A stretch of DNA of 64,000 nt, taken from Tetradesmus obliquus (taxonomy: Eukaryota; Chlorophyta; Chlorophyceae; Sphaeropleales; Scenedesmaceae). A program made the position numbers and the translations under genes. The stretch covers positions 248,001 through 312,000 of the forward strand of contig CP126202.1 of the NCBI GenBank assembly GCA_030272155.1, written 5' to 3'. Positions within the stretch are counted from its first letter, which is position 1, and each line of letters opens with the position of its first letter. Of the stretch, positions 45,436 through 55,639 are shown piece by piece. The notes under the pieces are model-generated. The model saw nothing but the letters and a program-made list of their open reading frames with translations. It was not told the origin of the DNA and ran no database searches.

Positions 45436-48400
45436 CTGCGGATGGTTTTGAAAGAGGTATATGGATGGGGTGAAATGGGTTCGGAGTGGGTTTTAGGGGT
45501 TTATTTGGTGTTGCGGGCAGGATAATGTTGCTGGACTGCATGCCCCAGCTGCAGCAGGCGTGCTGGGGCCTTGATACGTAGGGTATGCCTTCGCGTTGGT
45601 GTGGAGGTTGAACTGCTGCTGCACTTGTGTCAGGGGTTACATGTGTGGTGTGGGGGTGTTGCTCTGCCTGCCAAGAGCCTGCGTGGTTCCTGTCCATGGC
45701 TGCGGCGTTGATTGCCCAGCCATGATTATTATTGCGGTTTCCTTGTCCTTTACCATGCGTCCTGCAGCACAGCTGTGCTGCTGTTCACACAGCTGCGCCA
45801 CTGCTGCTGCTGCTGCTGCTCCTTTGTGTGTTGCACCTCTTTGCTCAACGCCTGTGTTTCACCTATTATTATACTTCTGGAATTGTGTTGCTATTGGAAT
45901 TGCGTCGCCGCTCAAAATAGGCACAGCCTCACTGCTGCATTTGGAATGTCACATGAGTGTGCTGCTGCTTGTCAGCAGCAGCAGCAGCAGCAGCAGTTGT
46001 TGCAGCCTTGCCAGCACGTTCAGTGTGCCCCTCAAAAACCATCCTTTTTGGAGGTCTGGCCGCGGAGCAGTCGTACGGCACTGCTGCCGAAAAACAGCTC
46101 AGCACCAGTGGTACCTCGATCGTCCTGGTTACACACTGCTGCTGCAGGTGGCTATTGCGTACACACACCGCACTTGGCAGCAAACCAACAATGCACCGGA
46201 ACCTTTGAAGCAACTGGATTGTTGTCCCTGCGTTGTGGTGCCTAGGCATATGGCCCGTCTGCACCGTCTCATTTGCCGTTTGCTCCTGTGCTACACCATG
46301 TGTCCTTATCACAAGCTGCAGTGCAGCCTTGTGTTGATGCTTGCAGCACCCTCAAACACAATGGTTGTGTTGCAGCGACAGCTGCGGTCATTTTTGGGGT
46401 GTGCTGGCGTCACAGGCCTTGATGCAGCCACGCTGCCGTTTACGGCAGAATGGGTGCTATTAATCAGCAGCTCAAGGCACTTGTCCCCATGCCCTTGAGC
46501 TGGGTGCTGCAGCTGCTGCTGCTGCTTGTGTACGTTGTGGTCAGATATGATGGTGTGGGTAGATGCGGCGTGGTGACTCTCTAGGCTTGAATCCTTTCTT
46601 TCTTGGTGTGTGTCAAGCTGCGGGTTGCAACATGGTGCTGTTCCCTCCATGCAAAGGGGTGCCGGCTTGCTTCATCGCCATCAAGAGGTGCTGAATTGCT
46701 TGCTATCATGTGTTGGGTACTCTGTCAAGAAGTGGGCTGATCGTGTGGCTCGGGTGCCTCAGCGGCGCCAGTGCTTCCTGTCACCGAGTCTCCTGCTGCC
46801 TTCCTGTCATCGTGTTTGTGTGATTGTGTTGGTTGTGGTGCCGTCCCCTGGCACTTTGACAGGCCTGGGCATAGCACAAAAACAGCATGCAGTTTGATAA
46901 ACAACCACTCCACGGACGAACATGTCTGCGGAAGTGGTTGAGTTTGATAAGCAGAGAATGGCTGCAGCAAGGCTGCGCAGCAAGCAGCACCGAGGTTGTG
47001 AGCACCCTTCCGCCAGCAGTAGCATGCATACATTACATTACATTACATTACATGCTCCACTCAACGAGGAGTGGGAACCCCAGTCAGGAGCCAACGAGAG
47101 GCTCATAGGGGGTGAACCCCAGTCAGGAGCCAACGAGAGGCTAATAGGGGGGCATGCATGTTGTGGGCGATAGCTTGTTTGTTCCGAGAATCTCAGGCAA
47201 AGAACTAGTGGCGGCATTACGCACTACGTTTTCTAGTTATGCTGCTGCTGATCACCCTGCTACGCACAGTGAAAACACTTGCTGTGCCTATCCTGCCAGT
47301 GTTTTGAAACATACCAGCACTGCAGCGTGGTTTATGTACGACAATTGGTGCAGAGTCAGGCTGTGGTGTCTATCTGGGGCAAGGCACAGCCAGCGCTGAA
47401 ACCTTGCTGCACCAAAACCACTCTACGAGGCAGAACATGAGTGTGGTTTCGCTGTTGCTGCTTGTGTCGGCAACTGTTATCCAGGTTGCGTTGCTCGGCA
47501 TTCTCAGCTATGCATAGGCACAAATCCAACCTGGAGTGTGGCTGCGGCCCTGCAGGATGGCAGCTCAGCCACTGTGCAGTGTACGGCGCGTTGTGCCGTC
47601 ACGGCAGTGATTGTCGATCGCGGCATGAAAACCTGCAGCACAGGCAGTGAGTGTCCTGCATCTGGCGACATGCACATTGACTGTGTGCATGAGATGAGAT
47701 GCATGCGCAGCTGCGCGCGCATGCTTCAGTTTGGCGAGCACGCTGCATGTTTAGCTTGTCGTCGTTCTATGCTTGTAGCGGCATAAATTGTTACATCATT
47801 AAGTTTGCGGCCCCAACAAATGGGCACACACAGCAGGAACCAGTAACAGGAGCCGAGTACACTTTCTTTTGTAGCCTCATCGTCACTCCCTGAACTGTTC
47901 AGCTGTACAAGCACTGCTGCGCACAAGCACTGGCTGCCACATAACTTATATCTGCCAAGAATGGCCAACAGGCCAGATTGCATTGTCAATGCCAGTCTGT
48001 GACACTGACTGCATCCCTTATGTCACCATGTGACACCCGTCGTCTTCTGCCTGACAGCTCCCAACACTGTACAAGTACACACCTATGTGCCAACTGCACA
48101 GTCATGTAACTGCCCTCATGCTGTACAGAGGTACCGACAGCACTGCTACTGCTGCTCCAGTACTGCAGCTCTTCTTCCTCACATCCTGACACTGCCTGCA
48201 ACACTGCTGCTACCGCCGCACCATGTGCAAGGCTGCGTGACTACATAGCTGCCACCACCGCACCATGTGCATGGCTGCATAACTGCATTGCTGCTTGGCA
48301 ACATCCTTCTTTCGCCTTCATCCAGGCCTTCTGCTGCTTCCAAGACACTGCCGCTGCACATGTGCTGAGAAGCACTAGGTGCATTGCTGCACAGCTGTCT

Positions 48401-48676
48401 AGCAACAATCTCCTAATACTGCCGTTGACCTCAGCCAACGCGATCACAAAGGCACGCCATCAGCGGCCACACTCTCCCCCCCCCAGAGGCGGGCTGAGAG
48501 CAACCAAAGAACACACACCAAACAAAAGCACAAACCCAGGCGGCACGCGCTGCACTGCAGTGGTAACATTTACGCCTAACTGCTGCACACCAGACACCCC
48601 TCACACACAAAACCGGAGACCCAACAGCGTGCAACAGCGCTGCCATCGCACAAGTGCCACGCCACGCCACAGCACA
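45436..48676. other. Intergenic region between the surface-protein gene and the retrotransposon
   Basis: No supported gene. It contains an (ACATT) pentanucleotide run at 47032-47051 and a two-copy ~35-bp direct repeat at 47077-47150 (CCCCAGTCAGGAGCCAACGA core). A 21-bp stretch at 47774-47794 is identical to the end of the retrotransposon reading frame at 48686-48706. A C9 run at 48476-48485 reads as a purine tract on the element strand. Confidence 0.5.
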
Positions 48677-50182
48677 CTACATGATGTAGCGGCATAAATT
48701 GTTACCACCACAGGCAGCCCAGAACCGGAAAACAGCGCAGAACCCCATATCAACGCCCACGCTGCAACTGCTGCTTGGAATAATACCGAGCCAGATTGCT
48801 GACGTGACGTTTGAACACCACAGGATCCTTGAATGCTGTGCCGCCTGTAGACAAACCGCAACCTGCTGATCATCAGCACGCAAACCAACTACGAGAAAAG
48901 GACCTTTCACCTGATCCTGCAAGACAGGCACAGGACCAGAAAGCATCTCCAACACCCAGTCACCAACCTGCAGCGGCTCACTACACAACCTGCCTTTGCG
49001 GGTGTCATGCCGCAGCGGCCATTATCGTGCATTTTTGTAGAACTGCATCCTAAAACGATCAAACACTCCAGCATCGTGCTCCATAAGCTGCTGCTGCAGA
49101 TTAGCAACATGCTCAAAAGGATTGAGACACTCATCAGGCACCACAGAAACCACAGGAGGGAGCCCACATGACTCCTGACCGCCAGCCTGCGCAGCCGCCA
49201 ACAGCAAGTCATTGCTACCAGGTAGCGCAGGGCGAGGCTGCCTGCCAAACACCATCTGATGCGGGGACATGCCCAGAGCCGCATGCACGCGCGACCAGTA
49301 CTGCATCCTGATAACAGGCAAGCTCTGCACCCAATGCTGCGGATGCGTACACAACATTGTTTTGAACGACTTCACCACACGTCCAACAGCGCCGTTACTG
49401 GCGGGATGCGCTGCTGTGGTCTGGATATGTTGCACACCCAGACAGAAGGACAGCATATGCACAAACTCGCTTGCGAATTCAGAGCCATTATCACTGGTAA
49501 CATACGCAGGCACGAAGTACCTGCAAATCCAACTGTAGTAGAACCCCTTAGCCACAGCAGCCGCCGACTTGTCATAAACAATCTCGAATTCTGCTGCTTT
49601 GCTGAAGTAGTCCACCATGATCACAACATGTGCCTTGAGCGGCTTGTCTGGAACAGACAAGCGGCCATGCACACTCACAACAGGAGCTGGAAAGGGCCCA
49701 CACAAGTCAATGTGCCCATGTTCAAACGGACCATGCACAACAGGCGGCTGCAACGGCGGCAATGCCGGCATAGCCAGCTTCCGTCGCTGACAATTGTCAC
49801 AGCAGCGCACCAAAGAAGCCACATCCGCACGCAGCCCCCCGCCAATGAAAATATTGCTGCATGTACACACATGTCTGCTGCACACCGGCATGCCCAAGAG
49901 CATCATGCATACAGCGGATGATATCCCACCTGTACTCCACAGGAGGACACGTAACCCATCGTAACACCCCACGCCTAGAGACACACACAACCAACCAGTC
50001 AGGCAGTCTAGGGTGCGGCCGCAGGGCCGCCGCACGCTTCTGCATAACTGCAGCGCGCCGACAGGGCAGTCCTGCAAGCAGAGCTGCATCACCTGAGCTG
50101 CGCACAAACGCCAACAGTAGCGGATCTTCGTAAGGATCACCCTCACGGTAAGACAAGACTGTTGCATCATCACGCAGTTCAT
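48677..50182 (-). pseudogene. Integrase region with frameshift and in-frame stop
   Basis: The HHCC zinc-binding start (MHDALGHAG) is in the RT frame, while CDNCQRRK and the core lie in another frame; the break is near a C6/G6 run at 49836-49841. The core has the first two catalytic acidic residues (HIDLCGPF, TSDNGSEF), but the third site reads NGAVGRVVKSF where the family has Glu. A TAA at 49022-49024 interrupts the frame, which then resumes in the same frame as WPLRHDTRKG and the C-terminal SH3-like domain (VGDWVLEML, QVKGPFLVVGL) to 48677. Confidence 0.9.
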
Positions 50183-52052
50183 CTAGATTTGTAAACACAG
50201 GATCGCAACCTGGGCAGTACCAGTCGCCACTGGGCACAGTGGACATAGCAGGTACAACACACCGTAAGTGAAAGCACTTACTGCATCCAGAACAAATCGC
50301 CATGTTGTCGCCACCGCCAGGGTCGCAGCAAACTTCACACACCACGCTGTCAAAATCTGCCTGTCGACGCGCCTGCTGAGGCCAAGCTGACCCTGCAGCC
50401 GCGTACACCTGCACAGCAGCGCCGGCCGCTGCTGCAGCTTGCGCGCGGCGCAGCCGACGAGTCAACAAAGGCACCTTAGCTGCCGCATAGTTGCAGTGCA
50501 ACACAACACAACTGCAAGAGCGTGACAGGTGATCAGCCACCACGTTGGTCTCGCCCTTTATGTACTCCACACTGAAATCATATTCCTGCAGGGCCATAGC
50601 CCAGCGTTCCAGCTTAGAGTTGCTGAAACGTGCAGAATCGAGCCACTTCAGCGCCTGATGGTCAGTACACAAAGTGAAACGACGGCCATGCAGATAGTAT
50701 CTAAACTTGTCAACAGCCCACTTCACTGCGAGGCACTCACCGTCAGTAGCACCATAGTTGCGCTCTGCTGAGGTCAAGGACCTGGAGGCAAACGCAACCG
50801 GGTGCTCATCACCTGACACAGGATCCAGCTGAGACGACACCGCGCCGATGGCGCCACAAGACCAATCTGTCGTCAAGATAAACGGTAAACTCCAGTCCGG
50901 CAGCGCGAGCACAGGCGCAGAACACAGCGCCTGCTTCATAGCTTCAAAAGCAGCAACTGCCTCCTCACTCCACTGAAACGCCAAGCCACGCCTCGTCATC
51001 GCATCCAGGGGTGCCGCAAGGAGTGCATAGTCTTTCACAAACTTTCTGTAAAAACTCATCATACCCAAAAAGCCTTTGAGAGCTCGAACAGTACGGGGCT
51101 GGGGCAGTTGCACAATCGCTGCCACCTTGTCACCTACAGGACGCACACCCGACGCATCCACCACGTGACCCAAACACACCACACGCTCCACACAGAACGA
51201 GCATTTGAAGGGCTGCAACAACAACCCATAGTCACGCACTCGAGCCAAGACCTGACGCAGCACCTCCAACTGCGCCTCAAAACCACGCGTGAAACAGAAT
51301 GTGTCATCCACATACGTACGTGCACCCTCCACACCTGCCAACATATCATTCATCAGCCGCTGAAAGGTCGAAGGCGAGGATACCATACCCATAGGCATGC
51401 GAGTCCACTCAAAATTGCCGAAGGGGGTGGTGAAGCCCGTCTTGGCAACATCCTCCTCAGCCACAGGCACCTGCCAAAACCCAGTAACAGCATCAAGCTG
51501 GCTCCACATAGTGCAACCAGCCATGGAAGCATGCATATCATCCACAGTCGGCAAGGGGTAGGGATCAGCAATAGTATGTTTGTTCACAACTCTGTAGTCA
51601 ATCGTCACACGCAACTTGCCATTCGGCTTTTTAACCATCACAACGGGAGACATCCAAGGACTACTGCTAGGCCGGACGACACCTAAGCGCAGCAGCCGCT
51701 GCACCTCGCACTTCAAGAACAGCCTCTCGTGCTGCAACAGGTTGTAACCACGCTGTCGCACAGGCCGCAACTCACCAGGCGTCGGAATACGATGGAAAAC
51801 GCCTTTCTCAACCGGCACACACCCAATAATCTCATCATCCAAAGCAAACACGTCATGGTAGGCACATAACAGTACCCGCAACTGCTCAAACTGACCAGAA
51901 CTCAAATGCGCATACTGCTCAGGCAGCAGGCGCAGCGCCTGCAGCAGCGCTGCCAGGCGCTCTGCAGACGCAGGCGGACCAGGCGACGGCGCCGCCGGCC
52001 CCTGCACCTCCTCACTCGCAACACCAGGGCTCACATTGGTAGGTTGTGGCAT
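49797..52052 (-). CDS. Reverse transcriptase / RNase H polyprotein part with PHD finger
   Basis: This 751-codon frame starts at 52052, 60 bp after the protease frame stops. The RT palm is complete: KLRVTIDYRVVNKHT, QLDAVTGFWQV, MPMGMVSSPSTFQRLMN and the catalytic RTYVDDTF. RNase H has its acidic residues in TTDWSCGAIG, GECLAVKWAVD and TDHQALKWL, and the tether ends VVADHLSRS. Between RNase H and integrase, about 50200-50347, lies a C4HC3 PHD finger: CEVC, CSGC, CFHLRC, and WYCPGC with the diagnostic Trp two residues before the last Cys pair. The frame is lost at 49797 just after the start of the integrase zinc-binding domain. Confidence 0.93.
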   Translation of the reverse strand: MPQPTNVSPGVASEEVQGPAAPSPGPPASAERLAALLQALRLLPEQYAHLSSGQFEQLRVLLCAYHDVFALDDEIIGCVPVEKGVFHRIPTPGELRPVRQRGYNLLQHERLFLKCEVQRLLRLGVVRPSSSPWMSPVVMVKKPNGKLRVTIDYRVVNKHTIADPYPLPTVDDMHASMAGCTMWSQLDAVTGFWQVPVAEEDVAKTGFTTPFGNFEWTRMPMGMVSSPSTFQRLMNDMLAGVEGARTYVDDTFCFTRGFEAQLEVLRQVLARVRDYGLLLQPFKCSFCVERVVCLGHVVDASGVRPVGDKVAAIVQLPQPRTVRALKGFLGMMSFYRKFVKDYALLAAPLDAMTRRGLAFQWSEEAVAAFEAMKQALCSAPVLALPDWSLPFILTTDWSCGAIGAVSSQLDPVSGDEHPVAFASRSLTSAERNYGATDGECLAVKWAVDKFRYYLHGRRFTLCTDHQALKWLDSARFSNSKLERWAMALQEYDFSVEYIKGETNVVADHLSRSCSCVVLHCNYAAAKVPLLTRRLRRAQAAAAAGAAVQVYAAAGSAWPQQARRQADFDSVVCEVCCDPGGGDNMAICSGCSKCFHLRCVVPAMSTVPSGDWYCPGCDPVFTNLDELRDDATVLSYREGDPYEDPLLLAFVRSSGDAALLAGLPCRRAAVMQKRAAALRPHPRLPDWLVVCVSRRGVLRWVTCPPVEYRWDIIRCMHDALGHAGVQQTCVYMQQYFHWRGAACGCGFFGALL

Positions 52053-52111
52053 ATATTAACAAACGGTAAAACGGGGGACAAAAGGACATATCACGCAGAC
52101 ACGGGCTGCAC

Positions 52112-52720
52112 TCACAGCCGGCTGCTGGCCACGCGCCACTCCTGCACAGTTACCGGGTAGGAGATGGGCACGCGCTGCTGCGGGTACCAGAACTCGGCGG
52201 CGCCAGGGGGCCGGCGGGGTGCCTCCACGCCGGGGCGGCACAGGGACGCCGTGAGGGGCAGCAGCAGGTAGTGGCCGGCCTGGCGGTCGCGGAAGTCGCG
52301 CGTCCAGGTGCGCGCCGCGTAGTTAAACGCGAAGTCGTTGCCCAGCACCAGGTTCAAATTGGCACCCGGCACGGCCAGCAGGTCCACCGTGTAGATGCCG
52401 TCGCCAATGAGCAGCTGCAGGCCCCGCACCACGTGTGCGATGCGCATCTGCTGCTCGCCTGCAAACATGCTGAGCTGCACTGGCGTCTCCAGCTCCACCA
52501 GCTCTGCCTTGCTGCCCGGGGCAAAGAACTGGTGCTGGCGCTGCCGCAGCAACACCTCGCTGATGCAGCTGCTGTTGCAGCCGTAGTCAAGCGACGTCAG
52601 CATGTTGCGCTTCACGCTGCCGTTGCTGTACACTCCAGCCTTGATAGTCATCATGCCGGCCAGGGTGATTTTGATCACCTCGCCAGCAGCAGCGTCCCGG
52701 TAGGGCGCTGCGTACGGCTC
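52112..52720 (-). CDS. Retropepsin (protease) part of the retrotransposon
   Basis: In the frame next to Gag, the region reads NMLTSLDYGCNSSCISEVLL, then MFAGEQQMRIAHVVRG, and VLGNDFAFNY near the end, the strand order of retroelement proteases. The catalytic site is D-Y-G in place of D-T/S-G. The frame overlaps the Gag frame upstream through the CAG-rich segment around 52795-52850, so a frameshift there would make Gag-Pol; it closes at 52112. Confidence 0.7.
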   Translation of the reverse strand, partial: EPYAAPYRDAAAGEVIKITLAGMMTIKAGVYSNGSVKRNMLTSLDYGCNSSCISEVLLRQRQHQFFAPGSKAELVELETPVQLSMFAGEQQMRIAHVVRGLQLLIGDGIYTVDLLAVPGANLNLVLGNDFAFNYAARTWTRDFRDRQAGHYLLLPLTASLCRPGVEAPRRPPGAAEFWYPQQRVPISYPVTVQEWRVASSRL

Positions 52721-55583
52721 ACCGGCCGCGCTGCTGCTGCTGCTGCTGCCTGCTGTTGGGGCTGCCCTGTCGGGCAGCAGCACCCTGAACGCCAGCCCAG
52801 CGCTCAGCACGGGCGCGCCGGCGCCAGAGCTGCTGCTGCTGCTGCTGCTGCTGCTGCGGGCCTGCTGCTGCTGCCGCGGCTGGCCTGACCAGCTGCACAG
52901 GCGTGGACGGCTGCTGCAGCTCCTCAGCCTGCAGCAGGTCATCGACTGCTGCTGCTGCCGCCAACACGTCCACCCATATGGCGCCACTGCTGGGCCGAGC
53001 CAACTCCTCATAGAGCTGCGCCAGCACGCTGCGCAGCTGCTCCGCCCGCTCAGACGCGCAGACCGTGGACAGCTCCTGCAGGTTGATGGGGATGAGCGCC
53101 TTGGCCAGCACCTGCTGTATGTGGGCCAGAGATCGCTGCTCTGATGACTGCCGCTGCTGCTGCTGTGCCCCGCCGGGCCCAGGCTGTGGCTGCTCATCGC
53201 CAGGCCCAATGGGCTCTGCGTTATGGGGGCGCCTGCCCCGCGCGGTGCTGTTCATAGCCCGCGCCAGCGCCTGCATGGCGCGGATCACTGTGATGTAGCA
53301 GCCGCCTGGGACTACAGCTACACCGCTGTCGCCACCGCGGTCAAGGCTAGCAGCTACACTGCTGCTGCCTGAGGCTGCAGCTGCACCGCTGCTGCCATTG
53401 TTGAGGCGAGCAGCTGCCCTGCTGCCGCCTGAGGCTGCAGCCGCACCGCTGCTGCCATTGTTGAGGCGAGCAGCTGCACTGCTGCCGCCTGTGGCTGCAG
53501 CTGCACTGATGCTGCCACCGCTGTTGAGGCTAGCAGCTCCACCGCTGCTGCCTGGGGCAGCAGCTGCTTTGCTGCTGCCACTGCTGATAGGGCAAGCAGC
53601 TGTGCCGCTGTCGCCTGTGGCTACAGCTGCACTGCTGCTGCCACCGCTGTTGGGGCTAGCAGCTACGCCGCTGCTGCCTGGGGCAGCAGCTGCACTGCTG
53701 CCGCTACTGCCGATGGGGCTAGCAGCTACGCCGCTGCTGCCTGGGGCAGCAGCTGCACTGCTGCTGCCACTGCCACTGCCGGAGACGCCAGCTGCCATGA
53801 GGGCAGCTGCCAACGCCGCTGCACCAGCCAGGTCATCGTCGCCCGACTCGCTGCTGTCACCATCGTCCCAAGCACGCTGCGCTCCGAACTTGGCGCCCAT
53901 CAGCACCACTGCCATGGCACCGTGGGGCCTGTCGCCTCCACCTGCCAGAGGGCCCAGGTCGCCCTCGTCATCTGCTGCTGGCTCAGGGCGGCCACCGCGG
54001 CCCCTACCGCGGCCGCCGTCACGTCCACCGTCACGGCCGCCACGGCCACCACGGCTGTGGCGACCGCCACCGCCGTAGCGGCCGCCACCGCCGCCGCCTG
54101 CCTGCCCAGCTGCTGCTGCTGCTGCTGCCCGCTCCTGGTGCAGCCGCGCATTCTCGGCCTGCAGCTGCTGGATCAGCTGCTGCTGCTCGTTGCGCTGCTG
54201 CTCCTCCTGCTCCTGTGCCACCTGGCTGTCGTAGGTGACGCACGCAGACTGCAGCAGCTGCATGTTGTGCTTGTCGTGGTCTGGCTGCACCTCGGACATC
54301 AGCAGCGGCAGCCGGTTCTGCATGCGCGCAGGGGAGAAGCGCAGCATGCGGCGCACGTCGGTGCCAGACGGCTGCGGCACCATGTACAGCTCGTAGTTGC
54401 TGACCAGGCTGTCGTACTGCCCGACTGCTGTGGCTGCTGGCTGCTGTAAGCACTTCTGGCAGGCCAGTTCCTGCAGGTCAGTGCGGGGCCGCAGAACCCT
54501 GCTGAGCTCCTCCAGCACCTCCGCTGAGGAGGTTGGCTCCCGCAGCACCGATTTGCCGGCAGCCCAAATCGCAAGCTGCTTGCTGGCAATGGCGCAGACG
54601 ATGAAGCTGGCTATGTCGCTGTCGCTCCACTGGTACTGATGCTCCTGCATGCGCTGCATGGTGCGCTTCACACGCCGCACAAATGCCTCCACTGGCGTGC
54701 GGCCATCATACCGCTCGCCCATTTCCTTCTCAAAGAAGGCGCGAGCATGCTGCAGGCGCTTGTGGTGCTGATCAGTGGACTCCGGCCTGCTGCCAGGGGC
54801 AGCAGGACGCGGCGCCACGGACTGCTGCTGCTGCTCTGCGCCAGAGGATGACTGCTGCAGAGGCGGCCCGAACCCCGGATGTGCGGCTGGCGGCTGTGTA
54901 TGCCACTGCGACGGCGCCACCGGTACAGGCCGCAGCATGTGCGGCGGGATGGTCGTAGGAGGTCCATTGTAGCCGGTGTCCACCGCCACACCCCAACCGG
55001 GCGGCGGCAGGAACACTGGCATGCCGTAAGGCGGCATGCCGGGAGGCGGCATGCCGTGAGGCGCTGACTGCTGTCCAAACTGCTGTGCCGGCGCTTGGCT
55101 GTAAGCTGCCGGTCCATAGCTGACGCCAGGAGGCCCCAGATGCGGTGGGGCGGACACTGCTGCTGCTGCTGGGCCTGCTGGCCCAGGGAACTGCTGCTGA
55201 GGGGGACCATGCACATAGGGAGGCATGCCTGCCGCTGGCGGCTGCCACGCTGCTGGCCCCAAGCCTGGTGGTTGCTGCTGTTGCGGCGGGCCTGCTGGCC
55301 AGCCTGCTGGCACTGCACCCTGCGGCTGCTGCTGCTGCTGAGAAGGGCCCGCGGCGCCTGGCACACTGGCGTGGCTGGCGGATGGCGGGTGCAGCACCGT
55401 GTGCACTGCTGTGTACCGACCTGCCTGCGGCCGCGGCACCTCGGGGAGCGCAGCACCAGGCGTTAGTACATGGGCAACGCTGCGCAGCCGCCCTGGCAGG
55501 GCCTGCTGCGCAGCGGGAGGCACATACTGCTGCTGTTCACTGGCATGCAACTGACTGGGTGTGGCCCCAGGCCCATCACGCAT
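52719..55583 (-). CDS. Gag-like protein with RGG box and Pro-rich N-terminus
   Basis: The reading frame from the ATG at 55583 encodes 954 residues; in-frame sequence extends to 55625 without an ATG. The N-terminal third is Pro/Gln/Gly-rich (PPPGMPPYGMPVFLPPPGW). A helical capsid-like domain follows (AFFEKEMGERYDGRTPVEAF, DIASFIVCAIASKQLAIWAA, VLEELSRVLRP). In place of a CCHC zinc knuckle there is a coiled coil and an RGG/GRG-rich segment (GGRGGRDGGRDGGRGRGRGG), a plausible RNA-binding part. Then come Ala/Ser/Gly repeats from a minisatellite and a Gln-rich end. Three ~20-bp repeats (GCGTCACTGCAGCGCT) precede the start. Confidence 0.8.
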   Translation of the reverse strand: MRDGPGATPSQLHASEQQQYVPPAAQQALPGRLRSVAHVLTPGAALPEVPRPQAGRYTAVHTVLHPPSASHASVPGAAGPSQQQQQPQGAVPAGWPAGPPQQQQPPGLGPAAWQPPAAGMPPYVHGPPQQQFPGPAGPAAAAVSAPPHLGPPGVSYGPAAYSQAPAQQFGQQSAPHGMPPPGMPPYGMPVFLPPPGWGVAVDTGYNGPPTTIPPHMLRPVPVAPSQWHTQPPAAHPGFGPPLQQSSSGAEQQQQSVAPRPAAPGSRPESTDQHHKRLQHARAFFEKEMGERYDGRTPVEAFVRRVKRTMQRMQEHQYQWSDSDIASFIVCAIASKQLAIWAAGKSVLREPTSSAEVLEELSRVLRPRTDLQELACQKCLQQPAATAVGQYDSLVSNYELYMVPQPSGTDVRRMLRFSPARMQNRLPLLMSEVQPDHDKHNMQLLQSACVTYDSQVAQEQEEQQRNEQQQLIQQLQAENARLHQERAAAAAAAGQAGGGGGGRYGGGGRHSRGGRGGRDGGRDGGRGRGRGGRPEPAADDEGDLGPLAGGGDRPHGAMAVVLMGAKFGAQRAWDDGDSSESGDDDLAGAAALAAALMAAGVSGSGSGSSSAAAAPGSSGVAASPIGSSGSSAAAAPGSSGVAASPNSGGSSSAAVATGDSGTAACPISSGSSKAAAAPGSSGGAASLNSGGSISAAAATGGSSAAARLNNGSSGAAAASGGSRAAARLNNGSSGAAAASGSSSVAASLDRGGDSGVAVVPGGCYITVIRAMQALARAMNSTARGRRPHNAEPIGPGDEQPQPGPGGAQQQQRQSSEQRSLAHIQQVLAKALIPINLQELSTVCASERAEQLRSVLAQLYEELARPSSGAIWVDVLAAAAAVDDLLQAEELQQPSTPVQLVRPAAAAAAGPQQQQQQQQQLWRRRARAERWAGVQGAAARQGSPNSRQQQQQQRGR
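53340..53790 (-). repeat. ~60-bp coding minisatellite in Gag
   Basis: About eight imperfect ~57-60-bp units encode a repeated pattern of roughly 20 residues (SGSSxAAARLNNG, PGSSGVAASP). All units keep the Gag frame open; in other frames they code Leu/Pro or Gln/Leu repeats. Confidence 0.85.
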
Positions 55584-55639
55584 CGGCCAGCGGCCTGCTG
55601 AGCTTCCCCCCCTGCAGTGACGCAAACAGCGCTGCAGTG

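Larger units (their letters stand above)
48677..55583 (-). mobile_element. Ty3/gypsy-type retrotransposon, decayed
   Basis: On the minus strand the order is Gag, protease, reverse transcriptase, RNase H, PHD finger, integrase, integrase C-terminal domain; RT before IN places it in Ty3/gypsy (Metaviridae-type elements of algae). Gag and Pol occupy different frames. RT and RNase H are intact, but integrase is broken by a frameshift, a stop codon and loss of a catalytic residue, so this copy should not be autonomous. I could not find paired LTRs, a primer-binding site or a target-site duplication. A 21-bp sequence shared by 48664-48684 and 55678-55698 may mark element ends. The element is inserted between host genes and its codon use still has the local CAG bias. 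Confidence 0.92.

Noticed and set aside
47437-47650. Possible small secreted Cys-rich protein (MSVVSLLLLVSATVIQ followed by a Cys-containing segment)
   Set aside because: The only plausible donor leaves phase 0, but the protein-like second segment needs phase 1; no consistent model.
48471-48486. C9 run as the retrotransposon polypurine tract with the 3' LTR beginning TGTGGCCGC
   Set aside because: No matching sequence beyond Gag on the other side, so an LTR start cannot be supported.
54668-55456. Other-frame reading frames across the Gag region
   Set aside because: They are antiphase shadows of the Gag frame, which has the coherent capsid-like and RGG domains.
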